Shown here: one piece after another, positions 17,201-23,826 of the stretch
Layout of the letters: each line of letters opens with the position of its first letter
How positions within the stretch are numbered: the first letter of the stretch is position 1
Source of the DNA: an uncultured Saprospiraceae bacterium
GTDB lineage: Bacteria; Bacteroidota; Bacteroidia; Chitinophagales; Saprospiraceae
NCBI GenBank assembly: GCA_937926205.1
Contig: CALEYL010000043.1
Coordinates: 29,184 to 93,183, forward strand
Direction of reading: 5' to 3'
Length of the DNA: 64,000 nucleotides
Translations under genes and position numbers: made by a program
The notes under the pieces: generated by a model
Databases searched by the model: none
What the model saw: the letters and a program-made list of their open reading frames with translations, nothing else
Told to the model about the DNA's origin: nothing

Positions 17201-20135
17201 TTTTTTGAGTATAGATACCCAAAAATTGAACGATTTCTCAAAAATTCAATTTTGGAATTCATGGCAGTTGTTTCATTTACACAAGCCCAATCAACTGGAT
17301 TTCAAAGGTTCATGCAGTTTGTACTTCAAGGAACTCTTCTTTCACATCCCCTTCCTTATCGCCGACCACCTCAATGCAGAAGGCAAGTACAAAGATGCCG
17401 ACTACTGGTTCCGGAAAATATTCGACCCGGCTGCGCCGATTGATTCATATAGCGACGTTTCCAAAGATCGGTATTGGCAGTATCTGGAGTTCAGGGGGCA
17501 TACCATGCCGAAACTCAAGGAAATTCTGAACGATACCGCTGCCATTTATACCTATGAAAACGATCCCTTCAACCCGCATGCCATAGCCAGGTTGAGGCTC
17601 AGCGCCTATATGAAGTCTATCGTCATGAAGTATGTGGACAACCTGCTTGATTGGGCGGATTCGCTATTTCGGCAGTACACCTGGGAGGCAAATACAGAAG
17701 CTTTGATGCTTTACAGGCTCGCGCATGACATCCTTGGTCCGCGTCCGCAAAAATTGGGCAAATGCGAATCGGCAATTGAAACCGAAAACTGTGGTTGTTC
17801 AGATCCCGTGACGTACAGCAGTTTGATCAAATCCGAGGTGTCACCGTTTTTATATTATGTTGAAAACTTAGTCATGACACCTACGGACACCTTTGATGAT
17901 GCCGTCCTGTTTGAAGATGGCAATGGCACCGTATTGACCGATTTTGATTTATCAGGCACAGTGGGTCTTGGTTTCGAAGAACTTACCATTCAAAATAACA
18001 GCTTGGATAATAGCAGTTCTTCAGGATTCCGCGAAGCAGGAGCAGGGGCCGTAATGGCCAGAATAGGTCAAAATCCAACGACCAGCATTGGTCGCCACAT
18101 GTTCCTACTTGGCAAAAAAAGTCTGGTATTCTGCATCCCGAACAACGAAAAAATGCTTGACTACTGGGATCGGGTTGAAGACCGGCTCTATAAACTGCAT
18201 CATTGCCTGAATATTGATGGTGTTAAGCAAAGCCTTGCTTTGTTCGAAGCGCCCATTGATCCGGCTTTGTTAGTGTTGGCTCGTGCGGGAGGCCTTGAAC
18301 TGGCGGATGTACTGGCAGGGTTGTATTCGCCACCGCCTGCCTACCGTTTCACCTATTTATTGGAAAAAACACGTGCCTTTGCCGGAACTGTGCAGGGATT
18401 CGGCGGGGCATTGCTCGGCGCGCTGGAGAAAAAGGATGGAGAGCAACTAACTTTGTTGCGTTCAACCCAGGAACAAAACTTGTTAAAAATGACCAAAGAA
18501 GTGAAGAAAAAAGCCATTGAAGAAGCAAGGGCTAATTTGGAGGCTTCTTTGGAGGGGATGGTGAATACAATGAATCGAATTCAGCAATATACCCTTTGGA
18601 TTGAGGAAAATTTGAATGGATGGGAACGGACGCAGCAGATTTCAAAACATACTGCCTCTGTATTATTGGGTTTTGATTCAACAATGAGAATTTTAGCTGG
18701 TTTAAGTCATCTTATTCCTCAATTAGGTGCTCCAACTGCTATGAAATATGGAGGCAAGGAATTAGGAGACTCAATGAAAACTTTTGCTGATGTGATCAAA
18801 ACTTCGGCAAATTTAGCGGAATTAATATCCTCTTCCGCAGGTCTCGAAGCCTCCTTCCAAAGACGAGTCGCCGACTGGAAATTTCAGCTAAAAACTGCCC
18901 AACAAGAGCTCAAACAAGTTCAAAAACAGATCGCAGCGGCCACCATCCGGGTTTCCATCGCCGAAAAAGACCTCGAAATACACGAAAAACAAATGGAGCA
19001 AGCTGTTGAGGTACATGATTTTTACAAGGAAAAATTCACTTCGCTAGAACTGTACAAAGTTATGTCAAAGGAACTAAGTGGCCTGCACCGAGATGCCTTC
19101 AATGTGGCCATAGGTCTTGCCAATCAGGCGAAAGCTGCTTACGAATTTGAGACAGGCGAATCCTACCCGGAAGTGTTGGGCAATTGGGATAGCAGTCGCG
19201 CCGGCTTGTTGGCTGGAGAGGGCTTATCCTTACAATTACAAGAACTCGAATCGGCCTACCTAAAGTGGAATGTCAGGCAAATGGAAATCAGACAGTCCTT
19301 TTCCATGATGATGATTGCCCCGGAAAAACTCCTTGACCTTAGAAAGAATGGCAAATGCACCTTTGTTATACCGGAATGGGCATATGATCTGCAATATCCA
19401 GGTTATTATCGCCGTCGCATCGTATCGGTACAAATCACCATACCCTGCATAGCCGGGCCTTACACCAACGTGGCGGCCACATTGACCATGTCGAAAGGCA
19501 GTCTGAAAAAGGACTCCACTGGTTCCGGGAAGAACACTGATCCTTTTCCTTACCGGGGAAGTAACATGGTGGCCACAAGTAACGCAGTCAACGACGGAGG
19601 GCAATTTGACTTGAACTTTAGGGATGAGCGGTTTTTACCTTTTGAAGGTGCAGGAGCAGTGGATAGTAAATGGGTGTTAGAATTGCCAACAGCTTTTCGA
19701 GCATTTGATTACAATAGCATTGCGGATGTAGTTTTTCACATCAGTTACCGCGCAAAATATGATGGAGGCATGTTTAAGACCAACATAGAAGATGCCCTAT
19801 TGTCCGAAATAGGCTCGTTAAATAAATTGCTCAGTTTCAAACAGGAATTTCCGTCAGAATTTTACCAGCTTTCACAGCCTCCTGTATCAACCAACAAGAT
19901 TGTGATTTTCCTTACAAGGCAACATTTTCCATATTTCGCCAATGCTTTTCACATTAAAGTTGTAAGTATTAATGACAAAAGTGGGCAGTTTGCAGACATT
20001 TCTTGGGATACTAGCGATCCGACCGTTTGCAAAATCGAAATCGTACATGATGCTCAAGCAACGAAAGATGTGCAATTATTGCTGGAGTTTGAATTGTCTA
20101 AACCTGCGGGAGTTGAGCCCGAATTTCAAAGTTAA
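11232..20135 (+). CDS. TcA-type insecticidal-toxin-complex subunit (translocation pore and receptor binding)
   Basis: This 2967-aa protein is longer than the roughly 2500-aa Photorhabdus TcdA1. Residues about 1-85 form a transthyretin-like domain (HHRIELWDFDPKKDDF, ITDAEGRCAF) not found in classic TcA. The VRP1 signature FGPAAYFVDLMRF lies near 615, followed at about 720 by a Gly/Ser linker (SGGSGGSGGAGG). A neuraminidase-like/ABC-toxin region starts near 1570 (VFLYPENWIEPELRDD, then SPVWFRNKIYVFW). The TcB-binding region begins near 2300 (MLDYWDRVEDRLYKLHHCLN), long predicted coiled coils follow at about 2420-2650, and the tail carries PEWAYDLQYPGYYRRRI. TcA pentamers bind the host cell and form the channel through which the TcB-TcC effector is delivered. 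The DNA is locally AT-rich at about 16480-17260 and 18590-18840. Order here is BC first, then A. Confidence 0.93.
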   Translation: MNSFSIRLLALDTKGQPLNHHRIELWDFDPKKDDFIAEAITDAEGRCAFRFDQRQYGDHGGKPDLYFKIFEGEALLSNTRGVTVFNLDIPNAMITLRIGAEVKVESARKADQIPFSVGDLLEVPEKLGEASTAYVNQKLDEALLNILLSKFTNASKEIKESIGQINLTYTQWIDKTFGEMVTQAILPKLKCDAAFQKYLTEENLEESLQTDKRLVRDLLHLEQPLVKNPYFYKESRILQTTDLLTAFDFSDEVVEHMLNKETDWERATPRQWAELVDNKTLTTEQVNQLKRSFALSRFTGRQPKLSKIVSEKITDLKELARLDAADWLAHIKEAGNETPGNETPESYAENLVHLAGRNFPTEFFIERKVRRALPTDELLAELNELQAPASPAPKSKKSAKAVAEKLSLENSPKLRSAANTYRHLGAEALLTDPNRAPQAKMKELLKMKNQLQRFEENNAEIDLLHTNYFKKNENGERAFDFSGIPAEQQDGVRKQMMAFQRVAGMSKDFSVREVLLTEGFDASASIVNADASELEAKLGSKLSISQYNELIQTAQNQFETNVHTTLAIRGIDTSRFVGFSVENYPDALVNQLQNIDGYSEMFGSQDYCECDHCKSIFGPAAYFVDLMRFVEKNVHLWSLNNGFPFDPVQNATEHPIALKTRRPDLWSLELSCQNTNEVLPYLQIVNEIKESYTRQVMAGIRGLSIAATDVWKELSLLPLSSGSGGSGGSGGAGGVVSAGFRQGAPSTLGATWKNGFRVAFNRPFEESQIMLDAMGLRYLDVLEGLNVSDINRTVGAYLGASFEEFQVLVTEDSHLNDLRDLRFGFPADSVNFVLSACPPSVFMRSTNLSRAEMDFLISTKGYLHTLSTAVRLVRTPVPEEVQAFTEKIEGLKNEDVLDYIHRFLRLKRLTGWTIEELDLAVQTIGNFTQGAIVEIARICEVKRMFQLSAEESIALCKKIPNTSISTRRIRNEFLNLSVEEPVPGMQDRMFDKNYIAIPNLASGSMVPDTMIDNGQLPYFLKGIGASEAEFRLIFEKVFSNSSATSLSLENVSNTYQLVRLSRLFQLSVEDFLFLLDLTGSYNIVSDRILSLQKAVERLHKAPLSLSDIRFIVTDTTSTSLDSESADLVDSWLGSFLLDERLYFTKEALKTYIPAEHHATHLDSLADDLVINGIWVSMPEPDIRFRIAKLNTVTLSDIPDYFSAGVTDAGELAKLSALRQQLVDDLNARFKVVLEHLGKQSKAKAELVKPMFDWYPAAWSVVSLLENQLMLTDGSTLPALPLPLANQFKSLDRLALLFNKMGFTTADLAWLNEEQNFNKFVSGAPTDDYLTRLSTILEFFRLYDYKHYKALAGDEDAYHALLMAPRTDWFGAHSALLSKILGCEQGQLQALKNFVPGSTLSIFPSDNLVNLEQNVRLAQRLGVWTDTVLNALKENQYDNALVYEPVLSSAFRARYGSEEDFEKAWSPIEERINELRRDVLCSFLLALDQQNNFHDTGDLYAYFLVDVEMSGCAQVSRILSANLTLQTYVHRVLMGLEITREGFGPMQEQAFLGYPRDENEQKAMRAQWEWRKNYRVWEANRKVFLYPENWIEPELRDDKSPLFRTLEDELLQQKISLDSAEGAYNAYLKGFSEVGQLIITGVYCEKLYEAGVEKDKRIYHILGRTASDPYQYYYRKLTLLKREIADAQYESNFDFEMVNSWSPWEKVELAIDAPLASPVWFRNKIYVFWMTIVELRKDSFTGGTSSFDRYNLSYTLKYSYQLNNGKWLQPQSIKNFYPGHSINGVNADEPSANTYLKQYQDSIMRYRLFPTVINDELKIDIQRGLQIDNSDEYFRIDFLLNEAFIDGTSDQYVQLPNYLTINHYLNTNTIILMPSTSPMSMSTVLGSVERDHNDDLYYVSMPSNRVANFESSNLRNHELRFVLNTGRDSQGPEYTLKTDLEQYLIRILKSREGIWSDSWNTYLEPKRNAIRIGTNLIPEMQKILALEGIDDFLSIDTQKLNDFSKIQFWNSWQLFHLHKPNQLDFKGSCSLYFKELFFHIPFLIADHLNAEGKYKDADYWFRKIFDPAAPIDSYSDVSKDRYWQYLEFRGHTMPKLKEILNDTAAIYTYENDPFNPHAIARLRLSAYMKSIVMKYVDNLLDWADSLFRQYTWEANTEALMLYRLAHDILGPRPQKLGKCESAIETENCGCSDPVTYSSLIKSEVSPFLYYVENLVMTPTDTFDDAVLFEDGNGTVLTDFDLSGTVGLGFEELTIQNNSLDNSSSSGFREAGAGAVMARIGQNPTTSIGRHMFLLGKKSLVFCIPNNEKMLDYWDRVEDRLYKLHHCLNIDGVKQSLALFEAPIDPALLVLARAGGLELADVLAGLYSPPPAYRFTYLLEKTRAFAGTVQGFGGALLGALEKKDGEQLTLLRSTQEQNLLKMTKEVKKKAIEEARANLEASLEGMVNTMNRIQQYTLWIEENLNGWERTQQISKHTASVLLGFDSTMRILAGLSHLIPQLGAPTAMKYGGKELGDSMKTFADVIKTSANLAELISSSAGLEASFQRRVADWKFQLKTAQQELKQVQKQIAAATIRVSIAEKDLEIHEKQMEQAVEVHDFYKEKFTSLELYKVMSKELSGLHRDAFNVAIGLANQAKAAYEFETGESYPEVLGNWDSSRAGLLAGEGLSLQLQELESAYLKWNVRQMEIRQSFSMMMIAPEKLLDLRKNGKCTFVIPEWAYDLQYPGYYRRRIVSVQITIPCIAGPYTNVAATLTMSKGSLKKDSTGSGKNTDPFPYRGSNMVATSNAVNDGGQFDLNFRDERFLPFEGAGAVDSKWVLELPTAFRAFDYNSIADVVFHISYRAKYDGGMFKTNIEDALLSEIGSLNKLLSFKQEFPSEFYQLSQPPVSTNKIVIFLTRQHFPYFANAFHIKVVSINDKSGQFADISWDTSDPTVCKIEIVHDAQATKDVQLLLEFELSKPAGVEPEFQS

Positions 20136-20556
20136 AAACGTAGAATGGTTGCCTTTTATGGTGAACTAAAATTTGGGATCTATACTGATGTTGAAATGCG
20201 CTTGAACTTCATCTGGCTAATTTAATGGAGAAGATGTGGCAGGGGCAGCAAGTAACCAACAAGATTGGGTGGACAGGATGTATCTTTTGACTTGTCCATT
20301 GCATCTGCAGATTTGTCGGAACTGATGATGGTCGTAAAGTATGCTTTTTAAGAGTATTAGGCTTCAATACATGGACGAATAGGCTTCCTAAAGGTCGTCT
20401 ATTCGTCCATACTTAGGTTGAACTAAACGGCTACCGGTAGTGCGAGCTAAAATCCTACAAATCATTATTCTAAAACCAATTCAGCTGTTTAGATGAAGCT
20501 TCGCGTGTAGCCTAAAAACTGAAGCTTGAAATATCTGGATGAGCTTAGTCAGGCTT
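20136..20556. other. Convergent intergenic region between tcA and the XRE gene
   Basis: I see no gene here. The first 150 bp read like worn coding sequence with many stops. The region carries the hairpin at 20371-20410 and a further AT-rich stretch before the end of the leftward XRE gene. Confidence 0.5.
20371..20410. terminator. Perfect 12-bp inverted repeat between convergent genes
   Basis: ATGGACGAATAG at 20371-20382 pairs with CTATTCGTCCAT at 20399-20410, with an inner CCT/AGG that can extend the stem. It lies between the rightward tcA and the leftward XRE gene, so a bidirectional terminator is the natural reading; no long T tract follows on either strand, so a recombinase or regulator binding site is an alternative. 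Confidence 0.45.
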
Positions 20557-20832
20557 TTACAATTTGCCATGAATGGTTCCTACCCTTAATGCGGCTTTAT
20601 GCAGAATCTCAACCGGATTCTGCTTTAAAATAGTACATATCTGGATGTACCTTTCAATCGAAAGGTCAGACTCCCCATTTTCCAATCGCATCGCTGAAGA
20701 AGGGTCTATTCCCAATTCATCTGCTAATTCTTTCCGGGTCATACGGGGGTATTTAGACCGGCGAGCGATAATCAACTCTCTCAGTACTTCATTTAAGAAT
20801 TCAGCAGAATATTCTTTTATTGCGCTATTCAT
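20557..20832 (-). CDS. XRE-family helix-turn-helix regulator
   Basis: The 91-aa product has a Cro/CI-type HTH at about residues 25-80: RMTRKELADELGIDPSSAMR followed by LENGESDLSIERYIQICTIL, the usual XRE pattern in which the second helix is followed by LENG. It probably binds a short operator and controls the neighbouring integrase or other island genes. Its ATG at 20832 lies 8 bp inside the end of the integrase gene, so the two are read from one mRNA with translational coupling. Single-domain XRE proteins of this size are common on mobile elements, sometimes as antitoxins; no toxin partner is visible. Confidence 0.9.
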   Translation of the reverse strand: MNSAIKEYSAEFLNEVLRELIIARRSKYPRMTRKELADELGIDPSSAMRLENGESDLSIERYIQICTILKQNPVEILHKAALRVGTIHGKL

Positions 20833-22060
20833 TACTAAGTAGTTTTACTCCCTCCTTGATAATAGTAGACACATTCAGTTTGGCGTAATGGTCGGTCATA
20901 TCTGGTTTGGCGTGCCCCATCATTTTTTGAATGATCTCTCGTCTGATGCCTTTATTTGTAGCAATGGTGCCAAATGTGTGGCGCCCGGTGTGAAACCGGA
21001 CATGTTTTTGTATGCCAACAAACCTGGCCGTTTCTTTCATGTAGTCGTTGGTATTTTTATTGGATATCCCTCTAAATACCTTCCCTTGCCCGGGATAATC
21101 AATCAACTCTAGTGCTTCAGGCATTAAAGGGCATACAAATCGAATATCCGTTTTGTACCGGTCTTTTTCGATGTACAGCGTTCCATCGGTATGCACAAAA
21201 ATGTCTGCATAGTCCAGAGCTTGAATATCACCGTATGCCAATCCTGTGTAACATGCAAATAGAAACTGCTTCAGTATGTTTTGCTTACTATCAGGAAGTA
21301 AGTCAGAACGGTACAGGGCAAAGAGTTTGTCTACCTCTGCCTGGGTTAAATTGCTCATGGCCTTTACCTCTTTCCTAATGACGACTCCTTCGAGCGGAAA
21401 GTTCTCCAATGCCTTCATCCGAACAGCTATATCACAAACCGCTTTTAGGTACTGGATAGACTTGTAGATCGTATTTGGGACATTCCCTTTTTCAACCTTC
21501 AAAAAGTAGATGTATTCCTGTGAAAATTTCTTGGTAACCTGATCAATTTGAAGGTCTGGTGCAAATTCCTGGAGCTTCTTTAATTTGGATTGGTAGGTTC
21601 GCAAAGTCTCTTTTTTGGTGCCATTCTTCCTTTGCTCTTCTACATAAAGGACATGGAAATCAAAAAAACTTTTACGCTCTACTTTTCCAGGAAGCAATTC
21701 CATTTGAAAACTTTCCCAGGTCAACGCTTCATCTCGCATTTCATAATCAAGAAGAATTCCCTGAATCTTATTTTGCATTTGCGCCAGCAGCATATTCAAT
21801 TGTCGCGCATTGGGATGCTTATCGGCGCCCTTGTCTTTTACATATTTAGGATGAATGCCTATCCATGACGCAGGCGGCACACTTTTTTTTAGAGACATTC
21901 GATAAGTCACCCGATTGAGAATAAACTGGACATAGACAGGGTATTCTCCTTGCTTGTTTACATTTGCTTTTAAGGCAATGATTTTTATGGTTGGAAATGT
22001 AAACATTTTATCTGCATTTTTGTATACTCCGGTTGTTTTAAAAAGCTCGAAAAGATACAA
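20825..22060 (-). CDS. Tyrosine recombinase (integrase) of Bacteroidota mobile-element type
   Basis: The 411-aa protein has an N-terminal arm-binding region (about 20-110), a SAM-like core-binding domain (about 120-220) and a C-terminal catalytic domain. Visible catalytic residues are in HTGRHTFGTIATNKG (HxxRH-type box), the MGHAKPDMTDHY segment with GH and the nucleophilic Tyr. The position of the first catalytic Arg is Ala (ACYTGLAYGDIQ); loss of this Arg is known in Bacteroides conjugative-element integrases such as IntDOT. The gene starts only 56 bp from the 3' end of tRNA-Arg and reads away from it, the classic arrangement of an island integrase at its attachment site. An alternative start is Met19 (MFTFPTIKII). 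Co-transcribed with the XRE gene. Confidence 0.95.
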   Translation of the reverse strand: MYLFELFKTTGVYKNADKMFTFPTIKIIALKANVNKQGEYPVYVQFILNRVTYRMSLKKSVPPASWIGIHPKYVKDKGADKHPNARQLNMLLAQMQNKIQGILLDYEMRDEALTWESFQMELLPGKVERKSFFDFHVLYVEEQRKNGTKKETLRTYQSKLKKLQEFAPDLQIDQVTKKFSQEYIYFLKVEKGNVPNTIYKSIQYLKAVCDIAVRMKALENFPLEGVVIRKEVKAMSNLTQAEVDKLFALYRSDLLPDSKQNILKQFLFACYTGLAYGDIQALDYADIFVHTDGTLYIEKDRYKTDIRFVCPLMPEALELIDYPGQGKVFRGISNKNTNDYMKETARFVGIQKHVRFHTGRHTFGTIATNKGIRREIIQKMMGHAKPDMTDHYAKLNVSTIIKEGVKLLSNE

Positions 22061-22115
22061 AACGCTGTAAATGTAGGATTTAAAAAGGAAAAAGGCAGCG
22101 AGAGTTAATAAAAAG

Positions 22116-22187
22116 TAGCCCCGCCAGGGATCGAACCTGGATTTTAGGTTCCGGAAACCTACGCACTATCCATTGTACTACGGAGCC
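22116..22187 (-). tRNA. tRNA-Arg (anticodon CCG)
   Basis: On the minus strand the sequence folds into a full cloverleaf of 72 nt: acceptor stem GGCTCCG with CGGGGCT, D arm GTAC/GTGC, anticodon stem TAGGT/ACCTA with loop TTCCGGA (anticodon CCG, reading CGG), and T arm CCAGG/CCTGG with loop TTCGATC. CCA is not encoded. The 3' end faces the integrase gene, making this the likely insertion site of the island to the left. Confidence 0.95.
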
Positions 22188-22253
22188 AGATTATTTAAGG
22201 TAAATTCAACGTACCTCAAAAAATGCACGCAAATGTATCAAACATTGTCAATA

Positions 22254-22952
22254 TCAGGAAAGAACTCCACGAAATATTTGCCATTCCGGTGTGTTCGGGA
22301 AATCAGAATCAATACTGACCGGCTCATTTTTAACAGGATGCACGAAAGAAAGGTTCGCGCAGTGCAGACAAATTGAGCTGTCAGGGTTCGCTTTTGGGGC
22401 GCCGTACTTCAAATCTCCTTTGATGGAGCAGTTGATGCGCGACAGTTGCACCCGAATCTGGTGAGGGCGTCCCGTCAGGGGATTCACCTTAACCAGGTAA
22501 TTTTTTCCGATTTCGGCAGCCAGTTCATAATCAAGTTCCGCTAATTTCGCCTCGCGGGCGCGGTTGCTCAGCTTGTCGTAAGCTTTTACGGTGTTATTGG
22601 TCGTGTCTTTCAGCAGAAAATGCTTCAGATGGCCGTTCAAGGGTTCGGGGCGGTGCAGCACAATCGCGTAGTAGGTTTTTTCCACTTTCCGGTCGTGAAA
22701 CAACTTATTCATGCGTTCCAGCGCTTTGCTGGTGCGCGCAAAGATGACGGTGCCGCTCACAGGGCGGTCGAGACGGTGTACAACGCCAAGGTAAACATCG
22801 CCGGGTTTGCCGTAGCGTTTTTTGATGTATTCCTTGACCCAATCGCTCAGGGGCTTGTCGCCGGTTTCGTCGCCTTGAACCAGCCAGCCTGCCGGTTTGT
22901 TCACTGCGATGAGGTGGTTGTCTTCAAAAACAACCTGAATGTCGTCTTCCAT
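22254..22952 (-). CDS. RluA-family RNA pseudouridine synthase
   Basis: The 232-aa enzyme converts uridine to pseudouridine in rRNA or tRNA. The family signature is seen as LGVVHRLDRPVSGTVIFART with catalytic Asp62 in HRLD, and the N-terminus has EDNHLIAVNKPAGWLVQGDE. LTGRPHQIRVQLS, near residue 180, is the conserved C-terminal box. There is no N-terminal S4 domain, unlike RluD, so the protein is a short catalytic-domain form; the exact target base cannot be told. I chose ATG at 22952 over the longer start at 22997 because a TAnnTTTG promoter element lies at 22978-22985, so the longer start would be upstream of the mRNA, and because the longer form would overlap mqnD. Confidence 0.9.
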   Translation of the reverse strand: MEDDIQVVFEDNHLIAVNKPAGWLVQGDETGDKPLSDWVKEYIKKRYGKPGDVYLGVVHRLDRPVSGTVIFARTSKALERMNKLFHDRKVEKTYYAIVLHRPEPLNGHLKHFLLKDTTNNTVKAYDKLSNRAREAKLAELDYELAAEIGKNYLVKVNPLTGRPHQIRVQLSRINCSIKGDLKYGAPKANPDSSICLHCANLSFVHPVKNEPVSIDSDFPNTPEWQIFRGVLS

Positions 22953-22977
22953 GGAACGGCTTAATTTATATAATTCG

Positions 22978-22985
22978 CAAAGGTA
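22978..22985 (-). promoter_or_regulatory. -7 element of the pseudouridine synthase promoter
   Basis: Minus-strand TACCTTTG matches the Bacteroidota TAnnTTTG element and lies 25 bp upstream of the chosen ATG at 22952. It overlaps the first base of the divergent mqnD start codon, so the two divergent genes share a very compact control region. I see no clear -33 TTTG at the right spacing. Confidence 0.5.
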
Positions 22986-23818
22986 TGAAATTATCAATTG
23001 GCTTCTCTCCCTGTCCGAATGACACCTTTATTTTTGATGCGATGGTGCACGGCAAAATCGACACCGAGGGGCTGGAGTTTGAAGTAGTGCTGGCAGACGT
23101 GGAAGCGCTGAACCAGGGGGCATTTGCAAAAAGCCTCGACATCACCAAGCTGAGCTACCACGCATTGGGTTATGCACTGAACGATTATGCGTTGCTGCAT
23201 TCGGGCAGCGCTTTGGGTCGTAATTGTGGGCCTCTGCTCATTGCACGGGAGGCCATTCCGCTGCACCAGGTCGTTTCGAAAAAAATTGCCATTCCGGGAA
23301 AATACACCACTGCCAACTTTCTGTTCAGCATCGCTTTTCCGGATGCCCTGCAAAAGGAAGAGCGTTTGTTTTCAGAAATCGAAAGCGATGTTCAGTCGGG
23401 AAGGGCAGACATTGGGCTGATCATCCACGAAAGCCGTTTCACTTTTCAGGATAAAGGCCTGGTGCAACTCATGGATCTGGGCGAATATTGGGAACAACGC
23501 ACCGGATTGCCCATTCCGTTAGGCGGCATAGCGGTTCGCCGCGATTTGCCTCAGGAAATACAGCAAAAAGTGGATCGGGTGCTGCGCCGCAGCGTAGCAC
23601 ACGCACAACAAAACCCGGAAGCACCTTTGGAATACGTCCGTCAACATGCTCAGGAAATGAATACTGATGTGATGTATCAGCACATCGGGCTGTACGTCAA
23701 TGAGTTTACGCTTGATTTGGGTGCAGAGGGGCGCGCTGCCGTTGAACGCCTTTTCAGTATGGCGCTGGAGAAAAAATTGATTCCGGCCTTTGAAGGAAGG
23801 ATGTTTGTTGAGGATTAA
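22985..23818 (+). CDS. mqnD: 1,4-dihydroxy-6-naphthoate synthase MqnD
   Basis: The 277-aa protein opens with MKLSIGFSPCPNDTFIFDAM, the hallmark of MqnD, followed by LADVEALNQGAFAKSLDITK and LLHSGSALGRNCGPLLIAR. It has the periplasmic-binding-protein fold and converts cyclic dehypoxanthine futalosine to 1,4-dihydroxy-6-naphthoate in the cytoplasm, a late step of the futalosine route to menaquinone. Its presence implies this organism does not use the classical MenFDHCEB route. The demethylmenaquinone methyltransferase gene (34766-35497) lies in the same window, but the other mqn genes are not here. Confidence 0.95.
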   Translation: MKLSIGFSPCPNDTFIFDAMVHGKIDTEGLEFEVVLADVEALNQGAFAKSLDITKLSYHALGYALNDYALLHSGSALGRNCGPLLIAREAIPLHQVVSKKIAIPGKYTTANFLFSIAFPDALQKEERLFSEIESDVQSGRADIGLIIHESRFTFQDKGLVQLMDLGEYWEQRTGLPIPLGGIAVRRDLPQEIQQKVDRVLRRSVAHAQQNPEAPLEYVRQHAQEMNTDVMYQHIGLYVNEFTLDLGAEGRAAVERLFSMALEKKLIPAFEGRMFVED

Positions 23819-23826
23819 TTCTCTTC

